A DNA stretch of 6,438 nucleotides from Desulfobacterales bacterium (GTDB lineage: Bacteria > Desulfobacterota > Desulfobacteria > Desulfobacterales > Desulfobacteraceae): the NCBI GenBank assembly GCA_022361315.1, contig JAKSBB010001228.1:1-6438 (forward strand). The letters run 5' to 3'. Each line of letters opens with the position of its first letter. Position 1 is the first letter of the stretch. The translations under genes and the position numbers were made by a program. The notes under the pieces were generated by a model that searched no databases, had not been told where the DNA came from, and saw nothing but the letters and a program-made list of their open reading frames with translations. This document shows, one piece after another, positions 1 to 6,105 of the stretch.

Positions 1-765
1 ATCCTTGACCGCTTCATAAAGTATATGGGGTGGGGTCACCAGGTAATTGTTCAGGTTGACGGTGACCTGGGCCAGATTGTAATCCGCCACATACCAGCCC
101 ATTCCCTTCACTTCCTTAAACTGCCCCGGCTCTTCCGGACCGCGTCCCGCCTCCCTGAGATTCAGGGCGATGCGGTGGGCCTGGTTCGGCGTGGACAGGA
201 GGTTCACATTGTAGGCAATGAGAAAAAACCGTGCACCGGTCACGGTGGCACCCCATTCCGGGATAAACTCAGCCGGTCCGAAATCCGGTTTCCACTCGGG
301 CATGACGATTCGTTCTTTCACCGCTTCATACTGGCCTTCTCTGATCTGGGGCAATTTTCTGCGATACGCCTGGGTGGCGGACTCTTCATAAAGGTAGATG
401 GGAATACCCAGTTCTTCACCCGCCCGGCGGCCGAATTCCTTGGATATCTCCACACACTCGTCCATGGTCACGTTGGCAACGGGAATAAAGGGGCAGACAT
501 CCATAGCGCCCATGCGGTGGTGCTCGCCGGTATGGGTCTGCATGTCGATCCGTTCCCTGGCCACTCTGGCGGAAGCCAGCGCCCCTTCTACGACGGCGGC
601 AGGTTCCCCCACAAAGGTATACACCGTCCGGTTCGTGGATTTTCCCGGGTCCACATCCAGCAGACTGCATCCCGGGGTTTTCCTGATGGCTTCGGCAATG
701 GCTTCAATGGTTTCCGTATTACGCCCCTCTGAAAAATTCGGGACACATTCAACGATTTTCTTCAT
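1..765 (-). CDS. ftcD: Glutamate formimidoyltransferase (partial, C-terminus beyond left edge)
   Basis: This cytosolic enzyme transfers the formimino group from N-formimino-L-glutamate to tetrahydrofolate, the last step of one histidine-degradation route and an entry to the one-carbon pool. The first 255 codons are open and unbroken to the window edge; the whole monofunctional protein is usually about 300 residues or a little more. The N-terminus [16 protein letters not shown] is the family signature. It is followed by [17 protein letters not shown] (about 37-53), [20 protein letters not shown] (77-96) and [20 protein letters not shown] (about 170-190). His82 lines up with the catalytic His82 of the porcine enzyme as I recall it. 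The N-terminal subdomain ends near residue 180 and the C-terminal subdomain is incomplete. The ATG at 765 has a good ribosome binding site, GAGGGTGG at 776-769. No cyclodeaminase domain is in view, but one beyond the edge cannot be excluded. The gene is divergent from the methyltransferase and has a HutC-like operator upstream. Identification is very secure. Confidence 0.96.
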   Translation of the reverse strand, partial: MKKIVECVPNFSEGRNTETIEAIAEAIRKTPGCSLLDVDPGKSTNRTVYTFVGEPAAVVEGALASARVARERIDMQTHTGEHHRMGAMDVCPFIPVANVTMDECVEISKEFGRRAGEELGIPIYLYEESATQAYRRKLPQIREGQYEAVKERIVMPEWKPDFGPAEFIPEWGATVTGARFFLIAYNVNLLSTPNQAHRIALNLREAGRGPEEPGQFKEVKGMGWYVADYNLAQVTVNLNNYLVTPPHILYEAVKD

Positions 766-810
766 GATCCACCCTCTTTTTTTGGTTATCCAATAATTTA
801 ACGGTCCCAA

Positions 811-839
811 ATTATCACAAAAAAAACAACTTGTATATA
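811..839 (-). promoter_or_regulatory. ftcD: Possible ftcD promoter (extended -10)
   Basis: Read on the minus strand, TGTGATAAT at 819-811 is an extended -10 element (TGn followed by GATAAT). It lies about 45 bp upstream of the ftcD ATG. With a 17-nt spacer the -35 hexamer would be TATATA (839-834), a poor match, and it would sit inside the putative HutC-like operator. An extended -10 can compensate for a weak -35. This is a motif reading only, in AT-rich DNA where chance matches are common. Confidence 0.3.
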
Positions 840-843
840 CATG
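830..843. promoter_or_regulatory. Putative HutC-like (GntR family) operator upstream of ftcD
   Basis: The sequence CTTGTATATACATG is one base away from the perfect 14-bp palindrome CTTGTATATACAAG. Its core TGTATATACA (832-841) is a perfect inverted repeat of the form TGTA-N2-TACA. From memory this is the site type bound by HutC, the urocanate-responsive repressor of histidine utilisation. It lies 65 bp upstream of the ftcD start codon and overlaps the expected -35 position of a possible ftcD promoter, which is a sensible place for a repressor. A second overlapping palindrome, TATACATGTATA (836-847), may belong to the same site. The functional link is inferred from motif shape plus the role of the neighbouring gene; no hutC gene is in the window. 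Confidence 0.45.
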
Positions 844-921
844 TATAATATTTCAGTTTAAAAACATAGGAAACACAAATTACCTGCCACTGGCAAACCA
901 ATTAGGTGAAGATAAAGCTAC

Positions 922-950
922 TTGACAAATAACCCTGGCAACTCTAAACA
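922..950 (+). promoter_or_regulatory. Possible sigma70-type promoter for the methyltransferase-deaminase-patatin unit
   Basis: A perfect -35 hexamer TTGACA lies at 922-927. The -10 is weak: TAAACA at 945-950 with a 17-nt spacer, or TCTAAA at 943-948 with 15 nt. Transcription would start near 957, giving a leader of about 50 nt before the ATG at 1006. The -35 is convincing and the -10 is not, so this could be an activator-dependent promoter or a chance match. Confidence 0.4.
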
Positions 951-1005
951 GGGAGCGGACATGATGTGAATCACTTTCAACTGGCAAAATTTGGAGTTTA
1001 CCCAC

Positions 1006-1692
1006 ATGAAACGACTTATCAAAATGTTTTTTAAATCCCCTGCGATTGCCCGGATTATGTTGAAGGCGGTACTTTCTCTTCACACCTTTACTTACAAAGC
1101 TGCCAGTGCCATCAGTCCAGAACTGGAACCCGGTAAACTTCATCCCAAGCACCGTATTATGCAATATCACAAGTGGTTCACGGCACGGCTGCATTCCGAA
1201 TGGCATGTATTGGATATCGGATGCGGGAACGGCAATCTGACACAAAAAATGGCAGGAGCCTGCCGTCAGGTCACCGGTATTGATTTAAACCCTAAAAACA
1301 TAAATCAGGCAAAAGAAGTGAGGAACGGAGCAAATATAACTTTTTTATGTGCGGATGCATTGACATTTAACTATGACGAAAAGGTTGATGCCTTTGTCCT
1401 GTCCAACGTGTTGGAACATATTGAAGAACGGGTTGAATTCCTGACTCAAATTTATGAAAAACAACCCCGGAAAACACCTCCTATACTTTTGCTGCGCGTT
1501 CCCATGATTACCCGTGACTGGATAACCCTGTACAAGAAAGAACTGGGGTTGGAATGGCGGCTGGATAAGACACACTATACCGAATACACCTTAGAACAAT
1601 TGAAATCGGAACTTTGTCTTGCCGGACTTGAAATTGAAACCTACCAGATTCAATTCGGAGAATTCTACGGCGTGATTCGTAAACCTGTATAA
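1006..1692 (+). CDS. Class I SAM-dependent methyltransferase
   Basis: This is a Rossmann-fold methyltransferase of 228 residues (Methyltransf_11/25 type); the acceptor is unknown. Motif I, VLDIGCGNGN, binds SAM at residues 68-77. The acidic residue of GIDLNP (about 91-96) should contact the SAM ribose, and ADAL at 116-119 is the adenine-side motif. NVLEHIEE at 134-141 is the usual motif of the group. The N-terminus is basic and hydrophobic (MKRLIKMFFKSP...), possibly membrane-associated, and HPKHRIMQYHKWF (about 46-58) precedes the fold. I chose the ATG at 1006 because GGAG (993-996) sits 9 nt upstream. An in-frame TTG at 991 would add five residues, but it has no ribosome binding site and would itself contain that GGAG. 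The gene looks AT-richer than its neighbours (line 1261-1320 is 24 G+C of 60). It is first in a unit with the deaminase 27 nt downstream. Similar proteins, as I recall, occur near surface-glycan genes, but nothing here fixes the substrate. Confidence 0.85.
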   Translation: MKRLIKMFFKSPAIARIMLKAVLSLHTFTYKAASAISPELEPGKLHPKHRIMQYHKWFTARLHSEWHVLDIGCGNGNLTQKMAGACRQVTGIDLNPKNINQAKEVRNGANITFLCADALTFNYDEKVDAFVLSNVLEHIEERVEFLTQIYEKQPRKTPPILLLRVPMITRDWITLYKKELGLEWRLDKTHYTEYTLEQLKSELCLAGLEIETYQIQFGEFYGVIRKPV

Positions 1693-1719
1693 TTCGATAC
1701 ATTTAAAAAAGACAGAATA

Positions 1720-2199
1720 ATGCCCCACACAGAAAAAGATAAAAAACTCATCCGCATGGCCTTTGATATTGCACGTACGGCAAGGGAAAAAGGCAACGAA
1801 CCCTTTGGCGCCCTTCTGGCAGACGGTGAAGGCAAGGTCCTGCTTCAATCCGAGAACATCATCTCAACGGAAAAGGACTGTACCGGCCACGCCGAAGCCA
1901 GCCTCATGCGGATGGCCAGCAAAAAATACTCCCATGATTTCCTTGCCGGATGCACCCTTTACACCAGTACGGAGCCCTGCCCCATGTGCAGCGGGGCCAT
2001 CTTCTGGGGCAATGTCCGCAGGGTGGTATACGGCCTGAGTGAAGAAGGCCTGTACGACATCATCGGCACAGACAGCGAAGAGGTGCTCTATCTGCCTTGC
2101 CGGGAGGTGTTTGCCCGGGGCCGAAAACCCATTGAAGTGATCGGCCCGCTGCTTGAAGATGAGGCTGCTGATGTACACGCCGGTTTCTGGGATAATTAG
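1720..2199 (+). CDS. Zinc-dependent nucleoside/base deaminase (CDA superfamily)
   Basis: This 159-residue cytidine deaminase-like hydrolase should remove the amino group from a purine or pyrimidine base, nucleoside or tRNA adenosine; the exact substrate is open. The zinc site is complete: HAE at 57-59 supplies zinc ligand His57 and proton-shuttle Glu59, and PCPMC at 86-90 supplies Cys87 and Cys90. EPFGALL (27-33) is the usual N-terminal substrate-side motif. The tail AGFWDN resembles the GFW-type ends of guanine deaminase-like members more than tRNA deaminase TadA, so a free-standing nucleoside or base deaminase is more likely than TadA. I do not assign guaD because the substrate-specificity residues cannot be judged here. 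The ribosome binding site before the ATG is poor (an A-rich stretch), which suggests translation coupled to the methyltransferase ending 27 nt upstream. The stop codon is shared with the ribosome binding site of the patatin gene. Confidence 0.9.
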   Translation: MPHTEKDKKLIRMAFDIARTAREKGNEPFGALLADGEGKVLLQSENIISTEKDCTGHAEASLMRMASKKYSHDFLAGCTLYTSTEPCPMCSGAIFWGNVRRVVYGLSEEGLYDIIGTDSEEVLYLPCREVFARGRKPIEVIGPLLEDEAADVHAGFWDN

Positions 2200-2211
2200 G
2201 AGCAAAAAACA

Positions 2212-3564
2212 GTGATGCGGTATCCCGGCGTTGTCATCCTCTTGCTGCTTGTTGCCCTCCTTACGGGCTGTGCCGGCTTCGGCACGGTCAGCAATCAACA
2301 GGCCAGTGAAACAACAGGTGTGCCCTATTCTTTTATAAATCCACCCAAAACAAAATCAATGCATCACGGAGAAGACAACATCACCCTGGTGCTGGCCTTT
2401 TCAGGCGGAGGCACCCGGGCTGCGGCGTTGTCATACGGCGTTCTTGAGGCGCTCCGGGATTATACAGTGATCAGCGGCGGCAGGGAAGTCCGGCTGATCG
2501 ACGAAGTGGATCTGATTTCTTCGGTTTCCGGCGGAAGCTTTACGGCGGCCTACTACGGTCTGCACGGCGACGGCATTTTCACCGATTTTGAACCCCGTTT
2601 TCTCCGCAGGGACGTGTCCGGGGCATTGATGGACCGCCTCCTGAGCCCCTCCACCTGGTTTTCAAGCAAGGCCAGAAGTGAAATGGCGGTTGAGTTTTAC
2701 GAAAAGAACGTATTCGGCGACGCCACCTTCAATGATCTGAAAGCGGCCGGCGGCCCCTTGATCATTATCAACGCCTCAGACCTCGGCGGTGGGGTCCGGT
2801 TTTCCTTTCTTCAGGAATATTTCGGCCTTCTTTGCTCGGATCTGGGTAATTTTCCGGTGGCACGGGCCGTTGCAGCATCTTCTGCCGTACCCATTTTATT
2901 CTCCCCTGTGGTGCTGGAAAACTTTCCGGGGTGCAGCACCCCGGCCAACACCTATCTGCAGACCCGTGAGACCGACGACCTTCCGGCCCAGGTGAGCCAG
3001 GTGGTGGCAGGTCTGAAAACCTATGCGGATAAGGATAGCCGTAGGTATATCCATCTGGTGGACGGCGGGATTACAGACAATCTGGGTCTCATGGCTATTT
3101 ATGAGATGGTGGAGGTGGCGGGCGGTGCCGGCTCATTGTCCAGACGTGCGGATATGCGCCCGGGCAGACAATTTGTCCTGATTACGGTCAACGCCGCCAC
3201 CCACGCCCGGCACAATATCGAATCCACCAACGAAGATCCCTCACTGGAAGATACGGTCAACACCATGACCGACATCCAGCTCCATCGGTATAATGCGGCG
3301 ACGTTAGACCTGATGAAACGCAGCGTTACCCGCTGGACGGAGGAATTGTCCGCATCCGGAAATAAAGTAACCCCTTATTTCATTGAATTGGGATTTCACA
3401 CTCTTGACACGCAGAGCCAGGATTATTTCAACACCGTTCCCACCAATTTCAGCCTGACCAACCATCAGGTGGATCGCCTGATTGCACAGGGCAGGGATCT
3501 GCTGATGCAGGCCCCTGAATTTCGCCGGTTCCTTCAAGACAATCCGAGACTCCAGAACCGCTGA
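2212..3564 (+). CDS. Patatin-like phospholipase, predicted lipoprotein
   Basis: This is a predicted serine lipid acyl hydrolase of the patatin family, 450 residues, anchored as a lipoprotein. Residues 1-20 form a lipoprotein signal with a hydrophobic core and lipobox LTGC; Cys20 is the lipidated residue. Residue +2 is Ala, not Asp, so Lol sorting to the outer membrane is expected. The patatin domain begins near residue 58: SGGGTRAA (64-71) is the oxyanion-hole motif, SVSGG (104-108) carries nucleophile Ser106, ASSAVP (222-227) is the conserved third block, and DGG (284-286) carries catalytic Asp284. The Ser-Asp dyad is therefore complete. The first Gly of the classical GxSxG is Ser104. The start is either GTG 2212 or ATG 2215; AGGAG at 2198-2202 is 9 nt from the GTG and 12 nt from the ATG, so GTG is slightly favoured. 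The gap to the deaminase is 12 nt, indicating one transcript. The physiological lipid is unknown. Confidence 0.92.
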   Translation: MMRYPGVVILLLLVALLTGCAGFGTVSNQQASETTGVPYSFINPPKTKSMHHGEDNITLVLAFSGGGTRAAALSYGVLEALRDYTVISGGREVRLIDEVDLISSVSGGSFTAAYYGLHGDGIFTDFEPRFLRRDVSGALMDRLLSPSTWFSSKARSEMAVEFYEKNVFGDATFNDLKAAGGPLIIINASDLGGGVRFSFLQEYFGLLCSDLGNFPVARAVAASSAVPILFSPVVLENFPGCSTPANTYLQTRETDDLPAQVSQVVAGLKTYADKDSRRYIHLVDGGITDNLGLMAIYEMVEVAGGAGSLSRRADMRPGRQFVLITVNAATHARHNIESTNEDPSLEDTVNTMTDIQLHRYNAATLDLMKRSVTRWTEELSASGNKVTPYFIELGFHTLDTQSQDYFNTVPTNFSLTNHQVDRLIAQGRDLLMQAPEFRRFLQDNPRLQNR

Positions 3565-3676
3565 ACCATCTGTCCGATATCGGTCTCAGGCAGTTCTCAT
3601 CTGTATCACGGCTTCGGCATTAACTGCGGATAAAGGCTGTAAAGATTCAAAATCTACGGTATCCGGATAAAAAAAG
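3565..3676. other. Intergenic gap between converging genes
   Basis: This 112-bp gap separates the stop codons of the patatin and alcohol dehydrogenase genes, which point towards each other. Terminators are expected for both, but no GC-rich stem followed by a T run is visible on either strand. The inverted repeats present are loopless palindromes (CCGATATCGG at 3574-3583, TATCCGGATA at 3660-3669) and a weak AT-rich 5-bp stem (AGATT/AATCT, 3643-3655). Rho-dependent termination is possible. Confidence 0.5.
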
Positions 3677-4918
3677 TTATGAACTATGGGCCTTAGTTTT
3701 TTGGGGGCTCTCAGACCCTGGCATTACGCATGAAAACTTTATCATGCTCATGAGAATCTTATTGCACGCTGCCCGATTCATCAGCCGTGGGACAGCGTAG
3801 GACCATTTGGCCTCCCGTAGCGCATTGGTGGTTATGGTATCAAGGTCCGTTGACTTTATCCCCTCTATTTTCCGGGGAATGCCGATTTGGTCTGAAAGCT
3901 TCTCGATCCTTTCAATGAATTGGTCTGCAAGGGTTTCATTGTCACCTGAAGCCTCACCGCCGAGAATGCGTTCCAGGGCTGCCAGCCGATGGGCACATGC
4001 GGGTTTATTAAACCGCATGACCCGGGTTAAAAGCACGGCATTGGCCAGACCGTGGGATGTATTGTAATGGGCGCTGATCTGGTGTGAAATGGCGTGTACA
4101 TAGCCAAGCCCGGATTTGTTAAATGCAGCCCCGGCAAGGAAGGATGCCATGGCAACCCACTCCCGTGACTCGAGATTGTCTCCGTTTTCATAGGCCCGGG
4201 GAAGATGCCTGATGAGTAGTTTAACGGCAAGTTCAGCATCCCGTTCGGCATCACTGAACTGATTTAAGGAGGTATAGGCTTCAATGGCATGGGTTAGCGC
4301 ATCCATTCCGGTTTCAGCCGTGATCCGTTGCGGCAATGATTTCAACAACAGGGGGTCAAGGGCGGCCGCCATCGGAATCAGCTTGGGATCAATCACAAAT
4401 TTCTTCTGATGTGTCCGGGAATCAGATATCACGGCCGCATTGGTGACCTCCGACCCGGTTCCCGAAGTTGTTGGGGCAACGTAACAGGGCAGCGTCGGTG
4501 TCTTGACCTTCAAGAGCCCAACGGCATTTTCAACCTTAAAATTGTTGGTGCAACACGCGGCAATCACCTTGGCCGCATCAATGGCAGACCCGCCGCCAAC
4601 CACGAACAGGCAGTCACAATTGCTTTGCGCCACTGCTTTTACACCATCCCTTATAACTTCATCAGTGGGGTTCGGGGGAATGCCGTCAAAGATAGCCACC
4701 TGTAGTCCCTCAGTTTCAAAATGACTTAAAAGGTTATCCAGGTGCCCGCGTTTCAAGAGGGTAGCCCCGGTAATCAGCAGCGGGCGTTTGTATCCGGACT
4801 CCCGGACCAGTGATGCCATCCTGATCGTGGATCCGGCGCCGGTGAATAAAAGGGGTTTCTCCGATGGAGAAAACCGGGTAAATAATCTGGCCATTCTATT
4901 AATAATTCGTTTTTGCAC
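3677..4918 (-). CDS. Iron-containing alcohol dehydrogenase
   Basis: This group III (metal-dependent) NAD(P)-linked alcohol dehydrogenase of 413 residues interconverts an alcohol and its aldehyde or ketone in the cytosol; the substrate is unknown. GGGSAIDAAK (108-117) is the nucleotide-binding motif and TTSGTGSEVT (150-159) is the second conserved block. Metal ligands aligned to E. coli FucO from memory are Asp206 and His210 in MDALTHAIEAY, His275 in YVHAISH, and His289 in NTSHG. The 14-residue spacing between the last two matches FucO, and His279 is the extra conserved active-site histidine. The C-terminus has a Tyr-Ala-Val-Pro-Arg-Leu-Met/Cys pattern, as in a sub-branch of the family, and ends in a polar tail. 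The start is GTG at 4918, supported by GGAG (4929-4926) with a 7-nt spacer; the next Met (residue 9) has no such site. It is the third visible gene of the minus-strand unit, 60 nt after the flavin oxidoreductase, so it probably acts on a related carbonyl compound. Confidence 0.93.
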   Translation of the reverse strand: MQKRIINRMARLFTRFSPSEKPLLFTGAGSTIRMASLVRESGYKRPLLITGATLLKRGHLDNLLSHFETEGLQVAIFDGIPPNPTDEVIRDGVKAVAQSNCDCLFVVGGGSAIDAAKVIAACCTNNFKVENAVGLLKVKTPTLPCYVAPTTSGTGSEVTNAAVISDSRTHQKKFVIDPKLIPMAAALDPLLLKSLPQRITAETGMDALTHAIEAYTSLNQFSDAERDAELAVKLLIRHLPRAYENGDNLESREWVAMASFLAGAAFNKSGLGYVHAISHQISAHYNTSHGLANAVLLTRVMRFNKPACAHRLAALERILGGEASGDNETLADQFIERIEKLSDQIGIPRKIEGIKSTDLDTITTNALREAKWSYAVPRLMNRAACNKILMSMIKFSCVMPGSESPQKTKAHSS

Positions 4919-4978
4919 CTCTTGTCTCCATTCCGGGTTGAAATAAAATCAGCGTATTCGTATTCGAATTTTTTACTT
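4919..4978 (-). other. 60-nt spacer between oxidoreductase and alcohol dehydrogenase
   Basis: This AT-rich spacer within the minus-strand unit holds the ribosome binding site of the alcohol dehydrogenase (GGAG, 4929-4926) and a short tandem CGAATACGAATACG (plus-strand bases 4953-4966). No promoter with a credible -35/-10 pair is visible, so read-through from the oxidoreductase gene is likely. Confidence 0.45.
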
Positions 4979-6105
4979 CTAAGATTTCAGTGAGCGTAAA
5001 AACTTCATGACTTCTTTTTGAGCGTCCTTTTCCTCATCCCCGAGTTCAAAAAAGCAAATGGTTCCATTTGGGTTATAGCAGCCATTACAGGCAATACATG
5101 CGGCCTCCTGCCGGTCACCCGCAGCCCATCTTTTTACAAGTCCCGGCTCACGAATCAACGGACGAGACATGGATATTGCCGCTATTTTTGTTTCGGCTAT
5201 GATACGATCAACCATGTCAATTTGTCTGAGTCCACCCACAAGGATAACCGGGACGGATATGTCTTCGGCCAGTTTTTCCGCACTCCCGAGGTGATAGGCA
5301 ACATGTTTTTTTGACCGGCTGGCGCATGTCGTCCCGTCAGAGTGCCGCCGCTGACTTCAATGGCATCCATTCCATTTTCTGACAATTCCTTTGCGATTAA
5401 AAGGAAAGCATCTTCAGTCAACCCTTCATCTGCGGGATGATAATCAGAACTGTTCAACTTGATCCAAACCGGATAGTCCTTTCCACATCTCGATTTAATT
5501 TCTTTTAATATGTCCAGAATGATTCGTGCATTCTTGACAGGTGTTCCGCCATAGTCATCTGTTCGTTTGTTGGAGGCCGGACTTAAGAATTTATTCAGAA
5601 GATATCCATGGGCGCCATGGATTTGCACACCGTCAAACCCGGCGCTCCGGGCCATAACCGCAGCGTCACCGAATTCCGTCACCAGATCGCGAATCTGACT
5701 TTCGGTAAATGCCACAGGCATAATCCCGCTGAAGGGATCAACAACTTCCGAAGGGCCGTAAACACGGCCATCCGGCGGAGACAGGAGTTGAGATCCCCCA
5801 TGGTTGATCTGGGTAACGATTTTAGACCCGTGTTGATGCACGGTTTCTGTCAGTTTTTTCAAACCTTTAATGGAGGACTCATCCGACAGGACAATGGTGC
5901 CTCTGTTGTGATGATCGGTTTTTGAAAACCCAAAGTACCCCGTGATGATTAACCCGACATCACCTTCCGCAAGATTGCGGTAGATATCAAGCATCCTGTC
6001 ACTGATTTTCCAATCTTTTGCAGCCCCTTCATGGGTTGCGGATCGAAAAATTCTGTTCTTCACTTCAATTCCGCCGACGATTGTTTTTTCAAATGTTGTT
6101 TTCAT
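4979..6105 (-). CDS. NADH:flavin oxidoreductase (Old Yellow Enzyme family), interrupted by a 1-nt frameshift
   Basis: This is an FMN-binding TIM-barrel ene-reductase-type protein. Frame 1 reads from ATG 6105 and ends at a stop at 5197 (302 residues). Homology to the family holds only to about residue 266 (GRHAPAGQK), after which that frame is nonsense. The family sequence resumes in the next frame as HVAYHLGSAEKLAEDISVPV (from base 5305) and continues through ILVGGLRQ and SMSRPLIREPGLVKRW to the stop at 4979. Inserting one A in the seven-A run at 5306-5312 gives 375 residues, the usual length. Visible motifs are KNRIFRSAT (16-24), QINHGG (99-104), the active-site pair His163/His166 in IHGAHGYLLNKFLSP, and NKRTDDYGG (179-187). 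The C-terminal part has a four-cysteine CIACNGC...C motif. The ATG abuts the stop of the upstream SnoaL-like gene, with only a weak GGGG site 8 nt away, so translation is probably coupled. If the frameshift is real, the product is truncated and inactive unless ribosomes slip. Confidence 0.88.
5305..5312 (-). other. Frameshift site: A7 run containing an A AAA AAC heptamer
   Basis: On the minus strand the bases are GGT CAA AAA AAC ATG in the upstream frame. Either one extra A in the run, or a -1 slip on A AAA AAC (5311-5305), puts the ribosome into CAT GTT GCC, the frame with the conserved family sequence. No Shine-Dalgarno-like stimulator upstream and no strong downstream stem are visible, which argues against an evolved slippage site. 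A sequencing or assembly homopolymer error, or a true single-base deletion, is simpler. Confidence 0.85.

Noticed and set aside
25..732. Long plus-strand open frame of 235 codons opposite ftcD
   Set aside because: It lies antisense to a clearly conserved ftcD reading frame, its translation resembles no family I know, and it has no ribosome binding site. It is a by-product of ftcD codon use.
843..849. TATAAT on the plus strand as a -10 box for the rightward genes
   Set aside because: No -35 at a workable distance (the bases 17 nt upstream are all A), and it overlaps the palindromes; the TTGACA at 922 is a better candidate.
891..906. TGGCA as a sigma54 -24 element
   Set aside because: The matching -12 element (TTGC[A/T]) is absent at the required spacing for each of the three TGGCAA copies.
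966..974. GTGAATCAC inverted repeat in the methyltransferase leader, resembling half of a CRP/FNR-type site
   Set aside because: Only 9 bp with a 1-nt centre; the spacing does not fit the TGTGA-N6-TCACA or TTGAT-N4-ATCAA patterns. Likely chance.
991..1005. TTG start for the methyltransferase, 15 nt before the ATG
   Set aside because: No ribosome binding site precedes it, and the GGAG inside it is ideally placed to serve the ATG at 1006.
1864..2298. Minus-strand open frame of 144 codons across the deaminase/patatin junction
   Set aside because: It is antisense to the deaminase active-site region and the patatin signal peptide, with no recognisable motif.
4956..4974. Stem ATTCG-TATT-CGAAT followed by T's on the plus strand, looking like a terminator
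   Set aside because: The stem is only 5 bp and AT-rich. The T run is on the strand opposite to the genes here, so it could not end their transcript.
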